Shown one piece after another: positions 1 through 9,699 of a stretch of 21,677 bases of DNA. The notes beneath the pieces are model-generated. The model was not told the origin of the DNA. It did not search any database and saw nothing but the letters and a program-made list of their open reading frames with translations. The translations under genes were made by a program, and so were the position numbers. How positions within the stretch are numbered: position 1 is the stretch's first letter; each line of letters starts with the position of its first letter. The DNA is from Larix sibirica (lineage: Eukaryota; Streptophyta; Pinopsida; Pinales; Pinaceae): contig NWUY0300064937.1 in NCBI GenBank assembly GCA_004151065.3, forward strand, positions 1 to 21,677, read 5' to 3'.

Positions 1-81
1 GAGGAAGTCACCCATCCAGACGCCCTCAAGGCCGCCCTCGTAGAGGGGATCTCCACGCTCATCTTCGTCTTCACTGGCGAA
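1..81 (+). pseudogene. Tonoplast intrinsic protein (TIP aquaporin) N-terminal fragment
   Basis: Frame 1 from the window edge reads EEVTHPDALKAALVEGIST followed by LIFVFTGE. This matches the conserved start of plant TIP aquaporins, where the pattern E-E-A-T-H-P-D-x-L-K-A-A-L-A-E-F-I-S-T-L-I-F-V-F-A-G lies just before and inside the first membrane helix. TIPs are water and small-solute channels of the vacuolar membrane. Only about 27 residues are present: the start lies outside the window, and after Gly-Glu the frame passes directly into leucine-rich-repeat sequence. The NPA boxes and the other five helices are absent, so this cannot form a channel. Gly replaces the usual Phe after Ala/Val-Glu. 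The segment is clearly GC-richer than the DNA that follows. It is either an exon of a chimeric gene or a captured fragment. Confidence 0.82.
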
Positions 82-252
82 AGGTTTCATGTTCCAAATC
101 TTGGGTCATTTGACCAATTACAAAGGATCGACCTGTCTTCGAATGGCCTTATTGGGTCCCCTCCACCTTTGTTGTTTTCGTTGCCCAGCATTTCCTACTT
201 GAACTTACCTGTGAATTCATTCAGTGGATCTCTTCCCCAAAATCTAACATGA
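82..252 (+). pseudogene. Leucine-rich-repeat (LRR receptor-type) fragment fused in frame to the TIP fragment
   Basis: The same open frame continues without a stop from the TIP part. It reads LQRIDLSSNGLIGSPPPLLF, then SLPSISYLNLPVNSFSGSLP and QNLT, and closes with TGA at 250-252. Two 24-residue plant-type LRR units are visible (L-x-x-L-x-L-S-x-N-x-L-x-G-x-x-P), as found in extracellular domains of LRR receptor kinases and LRR proteins. The second repeat has Pro-Val-Asn in place of the usual Ser-x-Asn. No signal peptide, transmembrane segment or kinase domain is present. The stop falls inside the first copy of a 32-bp tandem repeat, so the original reading frame may have been cut there by rearrangement. 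The LRR family is recognised with confidence, the particular gene is not. Confidence 0.8.
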
Positions 253-304
253 TAACGTAACCGCTGATGGGGAATCTCACGTGATAACTTAACCCTTGAC
301 GGTT
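241..304 (+). repeat. 32-bp imperfect tandem duplication
   Basis: The 32-bp units at 241-272 and 273-304 agree at about 24 of 32 positions, counted by eye, and share the core TGATAAC-x-TAACC. The first unit supplies the TGA that ends the TIP/LRR open frame. Confidence 0.7.
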
Positions 305-325
305 TGTAGGAGTATGATAGGTGGA

Positions 326-371
326 GGCTCCTCATTCATCGTCGACGGACGACGAAGGTTGGAGAGGAGCC
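326..371. repeat. Short inverted repeat (8-bp stem) near the left end of repeat copy 1
   Basis: GGCTCCTC at 326-333 is the exact reverse complement of GAGGAGCC at 364-371. The intervening 30 bases are CG-rich and include GTCGAC. A hairpin is possible. No function can be assigned. Confidence 0.45.
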
Positions 372-704
372 GGCCCCTTAAAATACAAGCAAGACAAATC
401 ACTTGCAAGAGAGATGACTCACAAGAAATAAACATATATTTGAAGGATTTTACCTTATATGGGAGTATAAAACACCCTCAATTTACCATTATAAAAAATC
501 CACATACACAATATAATATTTATTTTATTTTTACTTAAATAAGACCTTAGTTCTTTTTTTCCCAAAAAATACATTCCTAGAAATCCTCGTGCACTTCCCC
601 TCATATCAAAGATGGAACCCAATGCAAAGAGAACCATGTAGACTATTGTACAGTGGCTCGGAAGGGACATTGAGTGAGGTCGACATATGTGAAGGAATTC
701 ATCC

Positions 705-765
705 CAAGGGATTAACCTAGAGACATATTGCTTGATATTCACAACGTTAACCACTTGAGCTATCC
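705..765 (-). mobile_element. tRNA-like box A/box B pair (SINE-type head) inside repeat copy 1
   Basis: On the minus strand a box A-like TAGCTCAAGTGG (complement of 751-762) is followed about 30 bases later by a decayed box B, AGGTTAATCCC (complement of 708-718). Spacing and order fit an internal RNA polymerase III promoter of a tRNA-derived SINE. The equivalent site in repeat copy 2 has a better box B. Because both copies share it, the SINE-like head predates their duplication or belongs to the repeat family. Confidence 0.5.
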
Positions 766-1841
766 CACCAAGCTAAGCCTCAATTCCCCATGTATGTAGG
801 TTTCCTAAATAATTTTAGCTCATAACAAATAATATTACAATAAATATATAGAAATGTCTAAAACTTAAACTAAAAAATATCCAAACCAACTTTTTATAGT
901 GCGATAATAATAATAACAATAAAAATTGATAGAATGGAGAAATAAGTGTTACATTCTTTTCACTACAAAAATGGTTTATTCATATACAATCACAAAAAAG
1001 AAGTGTTAATCAAGGTAAGTCAAAATATAAAATCCTTCCATAATCTTTGTGACCCCTACCAACACTAAAAACATATTAAGTATAAACTAAATTAAGGGGA
1101 TTTGAAGTCAATGACCACCTTTATTATACTCTTTTAAGCCATGGATCATTGCATTTAGTTTAAAAAGAGAGTTGTTATTGCATATTTGAGGACCAACATT
1201 CTAATATTCATTTATGCACTACAATAGAGCTAGGCCATGATCCAATGAATTTACTTATCACAGTGTGTGATCCATGAGGATGGATGCTTTGAACTATCAA
1301 GGTTTCGAAGTTCGGATAGGTTGAGTTGGGATCATTGCCTTCTTCATGAAGCAACTTGTAGTGGATGATCTTACAAGCTTGATTGAGGCCACTAGTAGTT
1401 CTTCAAGAGGTAAATATGGATCCGTAGGCATGGATGTTTATGTGGAGGTGGGTGTCATGAGAACTAAACTACCTGACATTACTAATTACAAGAAATCAAA
1501 ATTAGACATAAGCGTCCTAGGAGCGATAGAGAGGTAGATCTTTGTGTCATTTTTTCCATTTGTGTAAGGAGATGTTAGGATGCAAGTTGTGTTGGACTTG
1601 GATGAGGGGGTAGATTTCCTCATTACAAAAAACATTATTAATCTTCTTTGTATCTTAAAACACCACTCTCCTAAAGTTACAAACAATAGGGTATTAAAGC
1701 TTGAGAATCCCCCAATTTGTCTTAGGATTCAATAATTTTGATCACTTCTACTAATAGGCTTCCCATCCCTCATGTTCAAAGATTATTTATTGGGGTCTTG
1801 AACATAGATTTTATTTTTCTCATCATTGCCCCATTCAACAA

Positions 1842-2193
1842 CTAGTATTCAATCTTGTCTAATGTTCTTCTAATGTGGGAGTATGATGCATTTAAATTTT
1901 CTAACTCTTTCCTAGCCAAATCTATTTTTCCTTTAAGTTTACCATGATCTTATTTTGGTTGTATTATTCAAGAATTTTATAATCAATTTCAAAATCTCAT
2001 TTAGTTCTATATTATGGATTCCTTGTTTTAAGCCATGTTTTATTCCTTCTAGAAGGGCCCCAATCTATGCTTGGTTGTTTATGAAAGCCCTAGGTACTTA
2101 TAGAACTCCATCAAGATCCAACCATATTTATTTCTAAAACCCCACCTACCCTTATTGGTCCTAGATTGTCTTTTGCCTCCAAATTTATTTTAT
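1842..2193 (-). pseudogene. RNase H (RVT_3-type) relic in repeat copy 1
   Basis: The minus strand, read with frame changes, starts KINLEAKDNLGPIRVGGVLE, corresponding to the F-D-G-A-S-K-G-N-P-G-P-x-G-x-G-G-V-x-R start of plant retroelement RNase H. It continues INNQA, ALLEGIKHGLKQGIHNIEL, KLIIKFLNN, and then a degraded S-H-I-x-R-x-x-x-K terminal motif near 1850-1880. The family order (strand 1 Asp, T-N-N-x-A-E helix, G-D-S strand, terminal H-x-x-R-x-x-N) is preserved. The first Asp is Glu here, and the G-D-S Asp is lost. Several stops and frameshifts interrupt it. This is the terminal domain of an L1-type LINE ORF2 or a related retroelement, far from functional. It lies antisense to the central LINE. 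Confidence 0.65.
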
Positions 2194-2211
2194 ACCTAAT
2201 TTTCTCTTGGA

Positions 2212-4816
2212 TTTTAGAAACTTACAAAGTGATTTAAATGAATTAAAATTTGTGAACAAAGTGATTAGGGGGGTTTTTAGTAATCCCTTTCTCGGGAGGC
2301 TAACAAAGTGATCTAAATGAATTATATATTATTCAAAAATATCATTTGACATCATAAACACATTCACAAAGTGCATCACATCCTTCCATAGGCTTAATAC
2401 ATTGTTTTCCCTTCATTCCAACACTTTTAACCCCCAAAAATTATCAAAAACAGCTCAAAAATCCACTACAAGACTTGCTCACAATTATTCTAAGGAAAAG
2501 TAGCAAGCAATAGGCTTTCTCGTGAGTTTAATTAAGCAAAGGGATGAGCATATTGTTACTTCTATTAATAAAAGTAGTAAGAAAGATCCAAAATGCACAT
2601 AAACAAAGGAATTTTGTGTGTTTGAGGCTACATGAGTTCCTCTAAATTATAATATTATCTAGGGATGATTAAGGTAAGGGTTGTCCCTCATGACATCCAT
2701 CAAAACCATTAAATAATTATTGACAAATTCCAATTTCAAAAACTCGGGAAAATAGATTGAGAAAAGAAGGTGCATCTACAGGAGAATGCTTTAGTTTTCC
2801 TCTCCTCAACTAGGAAGACTTAATAACCATTCAATTAAAATTTTCATAGAATTCATAATATGCCTTTATAAAACATAATTTATTAGTACAACCCTCCCTT
2901 CACACAATTCCTTTCATCAAACAAGTTTCATGCAAAAAAATCTAGAACTTCGCCATATATGTTTTGCACATGACTAAGTCAAACTCAACATATGCCAACT
3001 ATATGAAATATTCTTTCAAAATATCATGATAATAATGTCGTTTTACTAATAATTCTATAATATCCAATTCATAAATAAAGAGTAGAGAAACTACAATTGC
3101 ATTTTCAAAAGTAAATCTCCAATACAACTAATTGTTGAGGAACTGATTTCCTCCCAACCATTGCTTATGTTGTAGAATGGCACCCTCATGTTGCACTATG
3201 AGACCACCAAGGTGAAGAATATTGTCAAGGTTTCCCAAACCCCCTTCTCTTTACTAAAATATTCCAAGATACCAAGCAAGCAAGCCACTATTGGTTCTTT
3301 ATTCAATCTATCAACCAGCACAATTCTTGGCACCCATTCCCTTCCTCCGTACAACAAAGAGAGTCATCCATCCTCTGATATTCAATCCATTGGGTATGCC
3401 CTTCCTCTCTCTGCTCTTCAGTATGGTCAATGTGATCTCAATTCATTGCCTACTTCCAAATTTCATTTTCAGTAATGTGAAACTTCTTGGATACAGATTT
3501 TATTATTTTTTGGACTACCTAAAAATCTAGCAACCTTCGGATATTTCGAATGGTACCTAGTTTCACTTTAATGTTCTATAATATCACCTATAATCCCTTC
3601 TTTCAACTCTTCATGGATCATATATCAGTTGAGCTGAGTTTTTCTTTCTCAGAACCTCTATTTTTTCTCAAGAGCCCTCTTTCTCACAAGTTGTCATCTC
3701 CCAATTTGAATTTAAGCATGAATGAATTTTAATGAATGGTTTTAAGGCTAGAGTCTTTCCTCCACCCTTTTCTTGGTTCCCTAAAGGTATGAGGTAGTTA
3801 CTACAAAATAGGATTTAGCCACTTTAGTATAGGCTTACTAAGTTCTCACATTGTGATTTATCTTTTCCTTTAACTAGGCTCTCAATCCAATTTAGCATAA
3901 ACTCAAGAATAAATGGAAATAGGACAAGTAGATGAATGAGGTTTATGGATAGGATGGATAGGATATGGAATCATAATAAAGCATATGTCATTCCCCCCTA
4001 TTGGATCCCCTTACCCATCCCTCTAGTGAAATCATGGCACCATTGATGTCCTCCCCACTAGTCAACCTTTGAACCTTTCATTAACATTAAAATGATCTTG
4101 TTTATCAATATTCAAAATCACCATGGAAATTACCTCATGGCGTGGAGCAACACAATAAATGAAAAGCATAATTACAATATAAACAAGATTAAGTTCAAAG
4201 GTTCGAGAGCAGGATATTAAATTTCTTGATTGCAACCATGATAGGGCTTCATCAAAGTGAATCTCTTAACCTAATGTATCCCTTTTAAAAGATGAATGTA
4301 GTGCATTAGTCTCAATAACAACATTCTAGTAATATATCAATATGATGTTTGACCTAGTAATATTCCTTTAGAAGCATTTTAAATTGTTCATATTGCATTG
4401 GCTATACAAAACATGGGAGATTTCAACTTGCATAATAGTTTTATGTGTGAATGTTGGATCAATTATAAAAAATAATTGCATGTGACTGATCAATTTTTAC
4501 TTTGTCTTGTTAAAAATGAAAGAAATTTCTAAAATTCTCTTTATCTTAAAAACATATGGAATATTCTTTCCTCAGTGTCAAGGAATACACTTTTGAGGAT
4601 GTGACTTGTAAATGTCATGATGATCCCACAAATAAGGTTGTCCCAAGAGATGCAATGTTATAGGTATTTTTTCTTTACATATGGAGATGATGTACTAGAA
4701 TTTACATTTTTACACAACACATTCACTTGAGTTGAGTCAAAATGTTTGTCAAAATTTGTAAAAACTGAATATTTTTTATTTTAAAATCTATCTTAAATTA
4801 AATTTATCAATTTTCG
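2212..4816. other. AT-rich interval without a recognisable gene
   Basis: Both strands carry only short open frames, and no family was recognised. The plus-strand open frames of 60-95 codons at 3188-3732 have no domain-like pattern. The minus strand across 3130-3480 gives short protein-like pieces such as NLDNILHLGGLIVQHEGA in changing frames, which may be an old retroelement fragment. There is a short direct repeat at 2224-2324. No tRNA, promoter or transposon ends could be supported. Confidence 0.5.
2224..2324 (+). repeat. Two spaced copies of a 22-bp sequence, period 79
   Basis: ACAAAGTGATTTAAATGAAT at 2224-2243 recurs as ACAAAGTGATCTAAATGAAT at 2303-2322, with a single change. This is a local duplication just outside the right end of repeat copy 1. 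Confidence 0.7.
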
Positions 4817-4873
4817 TATCATAATAATTATGAAGCTAATATTAGGAAGCTATCATAATAATTATGAAGCTAA
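4817..4873 (+). repeat. Exact 23-bp direct repeat, period 34
   Basis: The 23 bases at 4817-4839 (core CATAATAATTATGAAGC) recur exactly at 4851-4873, immediately before the SINE head. The copies are separated by 11 bases. A local tandem duplication is the simplest reading. It is not placed as a target-site duplication of the SINE, because both copies lie on the same side. Confidence 0.8.
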
Positions 4874-4879
4874 AGTTTA

Positions 4880-5010
4880 GTGGGCTAGCTCAAGTGGTTG
4901 AGTGTTATGTGTTGTAAGTAAGAGGTCCCAGGGTCAAGTCTCTGGGTTGACTATATATGTAAGGGTTAGGTTGCCAAAACTGCAATCAAATAGTTTACCC
5001 CAGGTACCAT
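4880..5010 (+). mobile_element. tRNA-derived SINE (plus strand)
   Basis: GTGGGCTAGCTCAAGTGG contains a good box A (TAGCTCAAGTGG, 4886-4897). A box B-like GGTCAAGTCTC follows at 4932-4942, with a one-base departure in the GGTTC core. The 35-base spacing is typical of tRNA-derived SINE heads, which are transcribed by RNA polymerase III from these internal boxes. The body runs on with TAGGTTGCCAAAACTGCAAT and a CCCCAGGTACCATCC segment. The 3' end is not marked by a clear tail, so the right limit is a guess. No cloverleaf can be completed, so it is not a functional tRNA gene. Confidence 0.6.
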
Positions 5011-5229
5011 CCTCAAAATGAGAGGAAATGCTCGAATTGGTTTCCTATGATGTATATTACTTCTCTATTTGAATAGTTGTTGAGGGGAAACTTGAATATG
5101 AAGTTGTCGAAATTACATGGAGCTCTCAACGTATAGGGCATGGAGGAAGACAAAATATTTCAATAACTATTTATGCGCCAATTCATTTGATGAGGTAGGT
5201 ATCGAATCCCACTATGGCATTTTTTTTCA

Positions 5230-7338
5230 TCATTATTGTAAACTCATGGAAAGATATTTGTCAACAACTTTTAGGCTTTCCTCAACCCAACCTACCCTAT
5301 CACCTCACTGTACTCATCCACTTCCCAATGACAAGCCTCCCTTTGCGGATATTTTATTAGCTTTGCATCCCAATTATGGAAAGGACTACCAAGCAAATCC
5401 AACTTCCCCTCCCCCATTTGTCAGTATATGATCAAGCACTCAATGACAATCCCAAGCAATGGCCAGAACAATTAAGGGTTTACAATACTTGCTCTGCCTT
5501 GCCAAGGCAATCCAAACTCAATTATAACATGGTCCTTTATCATCAACTATTTTTTAGATAAGGTAAAGTTGATTAGTGCTTCACATGCTTTATGCATAAG
5601 ATGTTAGTTCATATCTTGCAACTCTTCCCTACTTCAAGAATCAATGATTTCTTACCAATGGACCTAGCTAAAGCTCTATCTACATGGGATTATCCTCTTT
5701 TCCTTTCCACTCTGATCGGCTTAATTTTGGTGGTGAGAAATATCTAAATATCTCAAACTATATGCGAAATAAAATTAGGTGTTTCAAACAAATACCAAGC
5801 AAAATGCATCTAGAGCTTCCTGAATTGGAGGCAAAGAACATCATTCTTTAGAATTTTGAACGAGCATTCATCAGGAAATCCAATGGAGGAGTGGATATTT
5901 CAAAAGGCCGTCAAAGGATGGGTGGGAGTGAAATGGGATAAACTCATTGGATATGCCCCAAAGTTACACTTCATCTCCAAGGGATTCATCACCTTTATGC
6001 TCAAGAATCAAAGAGACGGGACAAAATCAAGGCAGTGGATCCACACTTCCACAATGTGGCCTATCTATGCATCCATGACTAGGTCTTGAATTTCAATCCA
6101 TTGAAGGAAAGAAACACAAAGATCCAAATCTGGACAAAACTCCCAAATCTCCCTCTATAATTATGAACCTCATGGATCTTGAAGCAAAATGTTAGTGATG
6201 CAATTGGAAGGCACATCAAAATTGATGACCAAACTCTAGAAATCAACAACCTATTGATCATTAAGATATGTGTGGAAATGGATCTTAATGAGGTACTTCC
6301 TAAAGGAATTGTACTTAGATATGGAGACATCACTCATTGGTAGTGCCTGGGATTCATCAACATCCATTTTTGTTGTTATTACTTCTAAGAGACAGGTCAT
6401 CTTCAATACACATTCCCTCGAAGGGTCGTAGTAGGGAAAATATTGGAGGAGCTCGAAGAAGAGGAGCACATGTTAGGAAATAATTATAATGCACAAAAAC
6501 AAGCACATAAGAGGAACAAGTGTTTATACCATGGAAACCCTACATATGTAAAACCACGAACAATTAGATATCTATTATTCTTGGCGGCCAACATCAACCA
6601 CTTTTGGAATCTTATAATGGAGTTACTGAAGCCTTTAAATAGCCTTCATCGCATGCTAAAACAATGATTAAATACCATGGGTTACCCAAAACCATGGGCC
6701 CATAAACCACCATTGACCTAATCAAAGTTATATTTAATCACTATATAACAAGTCAACATTAACCTGACACCTCTTAGGTAAATCCTACTTCCCTCTCCCT
6801 ACTAATCCTCCCCATATTTTGGCTCAGTCAAAGGGATAAGCTCCCATTAATTTAGGCACACCTTCTTCCTACCCTCCTCTCCTAAATCTAGCTCTCTAGA
6901 AAATTTTCTAGATCCCTTAAGAAATTGAAGGAATTGCTTATATGGGAAGCCCTCATATCTAAATCGATAATACCAACCTCAACTATCCATGATCTAGTTA
7001 ACTTTCCCCCCTCACCCTCCAACCCTACCCCATTTCCATCTTTCCATCCTTCCCTGACTACCCAGCCCACTACCCCTTCTCCCATGTCATCTCGTATCTC
7101 ACCTCCACACATCCAAATTGACAAAGAGGAGGGTGATATCCATGCCATCCTTGAAGCTTTCATGACACCCCGCCCTTCTAATACATCTTCCTTCTCAGTA
7201 TTGGCTCGATCAGGGAATAGATACCACACCAGTTCTAAAGGAAATTCATTACAAAAGACCTCCTCACTCACCTCCATGGGAGGCATGGAAATGATTCATT
7301 ATGGAGCCTCTAAAAAGAAAAAGGCATGGCATATTTAA
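5230..7338 (+). pseudogene. LINE ORF1 (gag-like, DUF4283) relic
   Basis: Core pieces are WVGVKWDKLIGY with FISKGFITFMLKN (about 5920-6005), then LNFNPLKERNTKIQIWTKLP (about 6088-6147) and NLPL, and KICVEMDLNEVLPKGIVL (about 6262-6318). These follow the DUF4283 order: W-x-x-x-G, G-F-F-x-F-x-F, F-N-P, W-x-R-L-P-x-L-P-L, and R-I-C-V-E-x-D-L-x-x-x-L-P. The knuckle region after it, at about 6355-6420, keeps ETGHLQYT, but two zinc ligands are Phe. In related elements the protein binds the LINE RNA in the ribonucleoprotein. Several stops split the frame. A Pro/Ser-rich stretch at 6925-7338 is probably the C-terminal tail. Confidence 0.75.
6925..7338 (+). pseudogene. Pro/Ser/Thr-rich C-terminal tail of LINE ORF1
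   Basis: This is a 137-codon open stretch starting with ATG. About residues 25-60 are dense in Pro, Ser and Thr (for example NFPPSPSNPTPFPSFHPS), and the end is basic (GASKKKKAWHI). It lies between the DUF4283/knuckle part and the endonuclease, where plant LINE ORF1 proteins usually carry a low-complexity tail. It is the longest unbroken frame inside the element. The overlapping minus-strand frame at 6888-7286 is its shadow. The ATG need not have been a start. The assignment rests on position and composition, not on a domain. Confidence 0.5.
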
Positions 7339-7454
7339 AACATAGATAAATATATTCCTCAATATGTCATTGAATTTCAACATGGAAGATAAAAACCTAT
7401 TACTGGGATGCTTAGAGCATTGGGAGCACATAAGGAATTTTCAAAATTAAATTG

Positions 7455-8190
7455 GTGTCCATCAACAATAAAGGCTTAGGATTCACCCCTAAGATGAGAT
7501 CCCTAAAGTGTTTCATTTTTTTTCATAAACCCAATATACTCTTCATTCAACAAACCATGATTTCTAATCAAATGTGTACAATTGCACTCAAGAAATATCT
7601 CCCTTAGTGGAATATTGAATGTATTGGTACAACGAACTTATCACAAGGCCTAGTCATGGCCGAGAAAGGGGAATTTAATCTAATCAATAGTATTAAGCTT
7701 AACAATTGCATCATGGTCTCTTTGTCCTCACAAGAGACAAATGGCATAATAGACCTTCTCATTGTATATGGGCCCTTGCATGATAAACTGATGTTTTGGT
7801 AGGACTTAGTGGACATAGATATGTTGGACTCTCTTGCTCTCATTGTAGGGGTGACCTAAATCTCATCACCTTGGGAACAGAAAAATGGTGCCTGAATGCC
7901 CAGTCAAACCCACTAGCGAATTAATTTTTGGATATTTTCAAGCAAAAGTTGATGATCAATGTAGAACCTAGAGCAGCAAACGTAAAGGGGGTGAGTATAT
8001 CGATAAGAGACTAGATAGATTCCTAATAAAGAAAATTCAATTGGACATATTTCGAATATACCAATTAGAGATTCATCCCCCGGAGGATTGAACCATGTTG
8101 CAATCATTCTAAATATGGCAGGGAGTCCTCCCCATCATTCTGCACCATTTAAATTTAATCCTCACTGGTTGAACTTTCAAGATTATGTAT
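7455..8190 (+). pseudogene. LINE ORF2 endonuclease (EEP/AP-endonuclease type) relic
   Basis: INNKGLGFTPKMRSLKCFIF (from about 7461) with HKPNILFIQQTM corresponds to the family start W-N-x-R-G-L-G...K-R-x-x-L-K...H-K-P-D-I-L-F-I-Q-E-T. The metal-binding Glu of Q-E-T is Gln here, and the N-terminal Trp is gone. RLDRFLIKK near 8010-8035 matches the usual R-L-D-R-F-L. The S-D-H motif near 8090 reads L-N-H, followed by FKFNPHWLNFQDYV, the standard F-R-F-x-x-x-W-L end. The enzyme would make the first-strand nick for target-primed integration. It is disabled by stops in the middle. Confidence 0.75.
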
Positions 8191-8348
8191 AGAGTATCAC
8201 TTATGCATGGCGGTCATATTCTCTTGATCAGGGATATATAATGACACATTTTCAAAGAAATCTTGCTCACACGAAGGAAGTGTCCAAGTGGTGTTAGGAT
8301 CACTTTGGAAACACTACAAATTATCTACTTAAGATTGAAGGGGAGTTT

Positions 8349-9680
8349 TTGGTCCTTTACAACCAGGTAAGTTCTTCTACTCCCTCACTTGAGAACTTGG
8401 ACGAATTAAATCTTTTGGAAACCACGCAAGCTTTCCTATTGGCTTGGGACGAGGCTCAATGGAGGATGAAAATCAGGGCTATTTGGTTAAGAGAAGGGGA
8501 TAGGATCACTTATTTCTTCCATAAGCAAGCATCAACCCATAAAGCACACAATGCAATCTGGTTGATAATTGATCACAGGGGAATTCAATGTGATAACTTT
8601 CATGATATAAGTTCATAAGTAGTCGCTCATTTCAAAGATCTCTACAACCAACCTAATGGGGAATATTTGTGAAGCATTCTCACAATGGAAATTGCTTTCC
8701 CAAAATGGATTGGGGAAGAAGATAACATAGCTCTAAATGCCCTAGTCACACCCTCAGAGCTCAAGGCTACTATTTTCCTGCTTCAATGGGATAAATCTCA
8801 AGGAACTGATGGTTTCCCTATGGAATTATTTAAGGGATTCTAGGATATTACCCATGGGGACATACTCTGTTTGGTGAACTACAAAAGACATGAAGGGAAA
8901 ATCTTATCAACATTAAACTCTACTTTCCTAGAATTTATCCCAAAGGTATCAAATCCTGCTAGGTTTGAGTCTTCACACCCTATCTCCCTTTGCAATTGTG
9001 TGTACAAAATCATCCCCTCTATTGTTGCATGTTGATTTAAGCCCCTATTCTCTACCCATATCTCTCATGAGCAAATGGACTTCTTGCATGGGTGGGACAT
9101 AGAAGATGCCACCAACTCATCACAAGAAGCCTTGCACATGGTTCAAACCTGGACAAGCACACTTTTTATATCTAAAATTAACCTCTCTAAAGCATTTGAT
9201 CATGTCAATTAAATTTACCTACACATGATTTTGATCCATGTCAATATATCCTTTCCATTCATTAAATGGATTGATGTGTGTATCTCCTATCCCTATTTCG
9301 ATATCCTTATCAATGGCTCGACCTATCCTTTCTTCCCTATATCTTGAAGTCTTTGTCAAGGATGCGGACTCTCCCCCCTCCTCTTCCTTTTGGTGGCCCA
9401 AGGACCCTGAAGTATGTTACTATTTGATTTCAATATTGAAATATTAAAGGGATAAAACTCGTCCCCTCCACACATATAACCCATCTAATGTTTCTAGATG
9501 ATATTCTCGTCTTTGGAAATGGAACTATTGGGGAAGAAAAATCTCTATCAACTACATTAGATATTGTTTGCAAGGCTTCAAGAATGGAAATCAATAAATC
9601 TAAATCATTTATTCGTGTTAACTATGTTCCCCAATTCCATGGGGAGATGATTATAAGAATCCTACAGTTTCAATGTTTCG
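8349..9680 (+). pseudogene. LINE ORF2 reverse transcriptase (RVT_1) relic
   Basis: The N-terminal part has IRAIWLREGDRITYFFHKQA (about 8475-8532), the classic W-L-x-x-G-D-x-N-T-x-F-F-H signature before the RT fold. Then come DKSQGTDGFPMELFK (about 8790-8835; usual P-G-P-D-G-F), HPISLCNCVYKII (about 8975-9015; usual F-R-P-I-S-L-C-N), motif A KINLSKAFDHV (9174-9206; first catalytic Asp replaced by Asn), ILINGS (usual V-L-I-N-G), a frameshifted R-Q-G-C-x-L-S-P-L-L-F (about 9352-9395), and motif C FLDD (9491-9502; Asp pair kept). The following KASRMEINKSKS is the usual G-L-x-I-N-x-x-K-S. Catalytically dead, but the family is unmistakable. Confidence 0.88.
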
Positions 9681-9699
9681 GAGTTTGATTCAACTCTTA

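Larger units (their letters stand above)
393..2211 (-). repeat. 1.8 kb dispersed direct repeat, copy 1 (LINE-like 3' part read on the minus strand)
   Basis: This segment aligns collinearly and in the same orientation with 12154-13946. Shared landmarks include GGGAGTATGATGCATTTA, the phrase ATTTACTTATCA, and TTGGTCCTAG near the right end. By eye, well-aligned blocks are roughly 80-90 percent identical with scattered indels. Weaker similarity may extend left to about 360. At the right end the minus strand encodes an RNase H relic, so the unit is most simply the 3' part of a retroelement inserted in minus orientation. No clean TG...CA ends, primer-binding site or polypurine tract was found, so long terminal repeats are less likely though not excluded. 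Much of the unit (780-1840) has only short open frames. Confidence 0.75.

Noticed and set aside
455-754. 99-codon minus-strand open frame
   Set aside because: It spans the SINE-like head and AT-rich tail of repeat copy 1, and the frame is not kept in copy 2.
4880-4950. Functional tRNA gene
   Set aside because: Box A and an imperfect box B are present, but no acceptor stem or full cloverleaf can be paired, so a SINE head is the better call.
6888-7286. 132-codon minus-strand open frame
   Set aside because: It mirrors the Pro/Ser-rich ORF1 tail on the plus strand; its Gly/Glu/Val-rich composition is what antisense of Pro/Ser codons gives.
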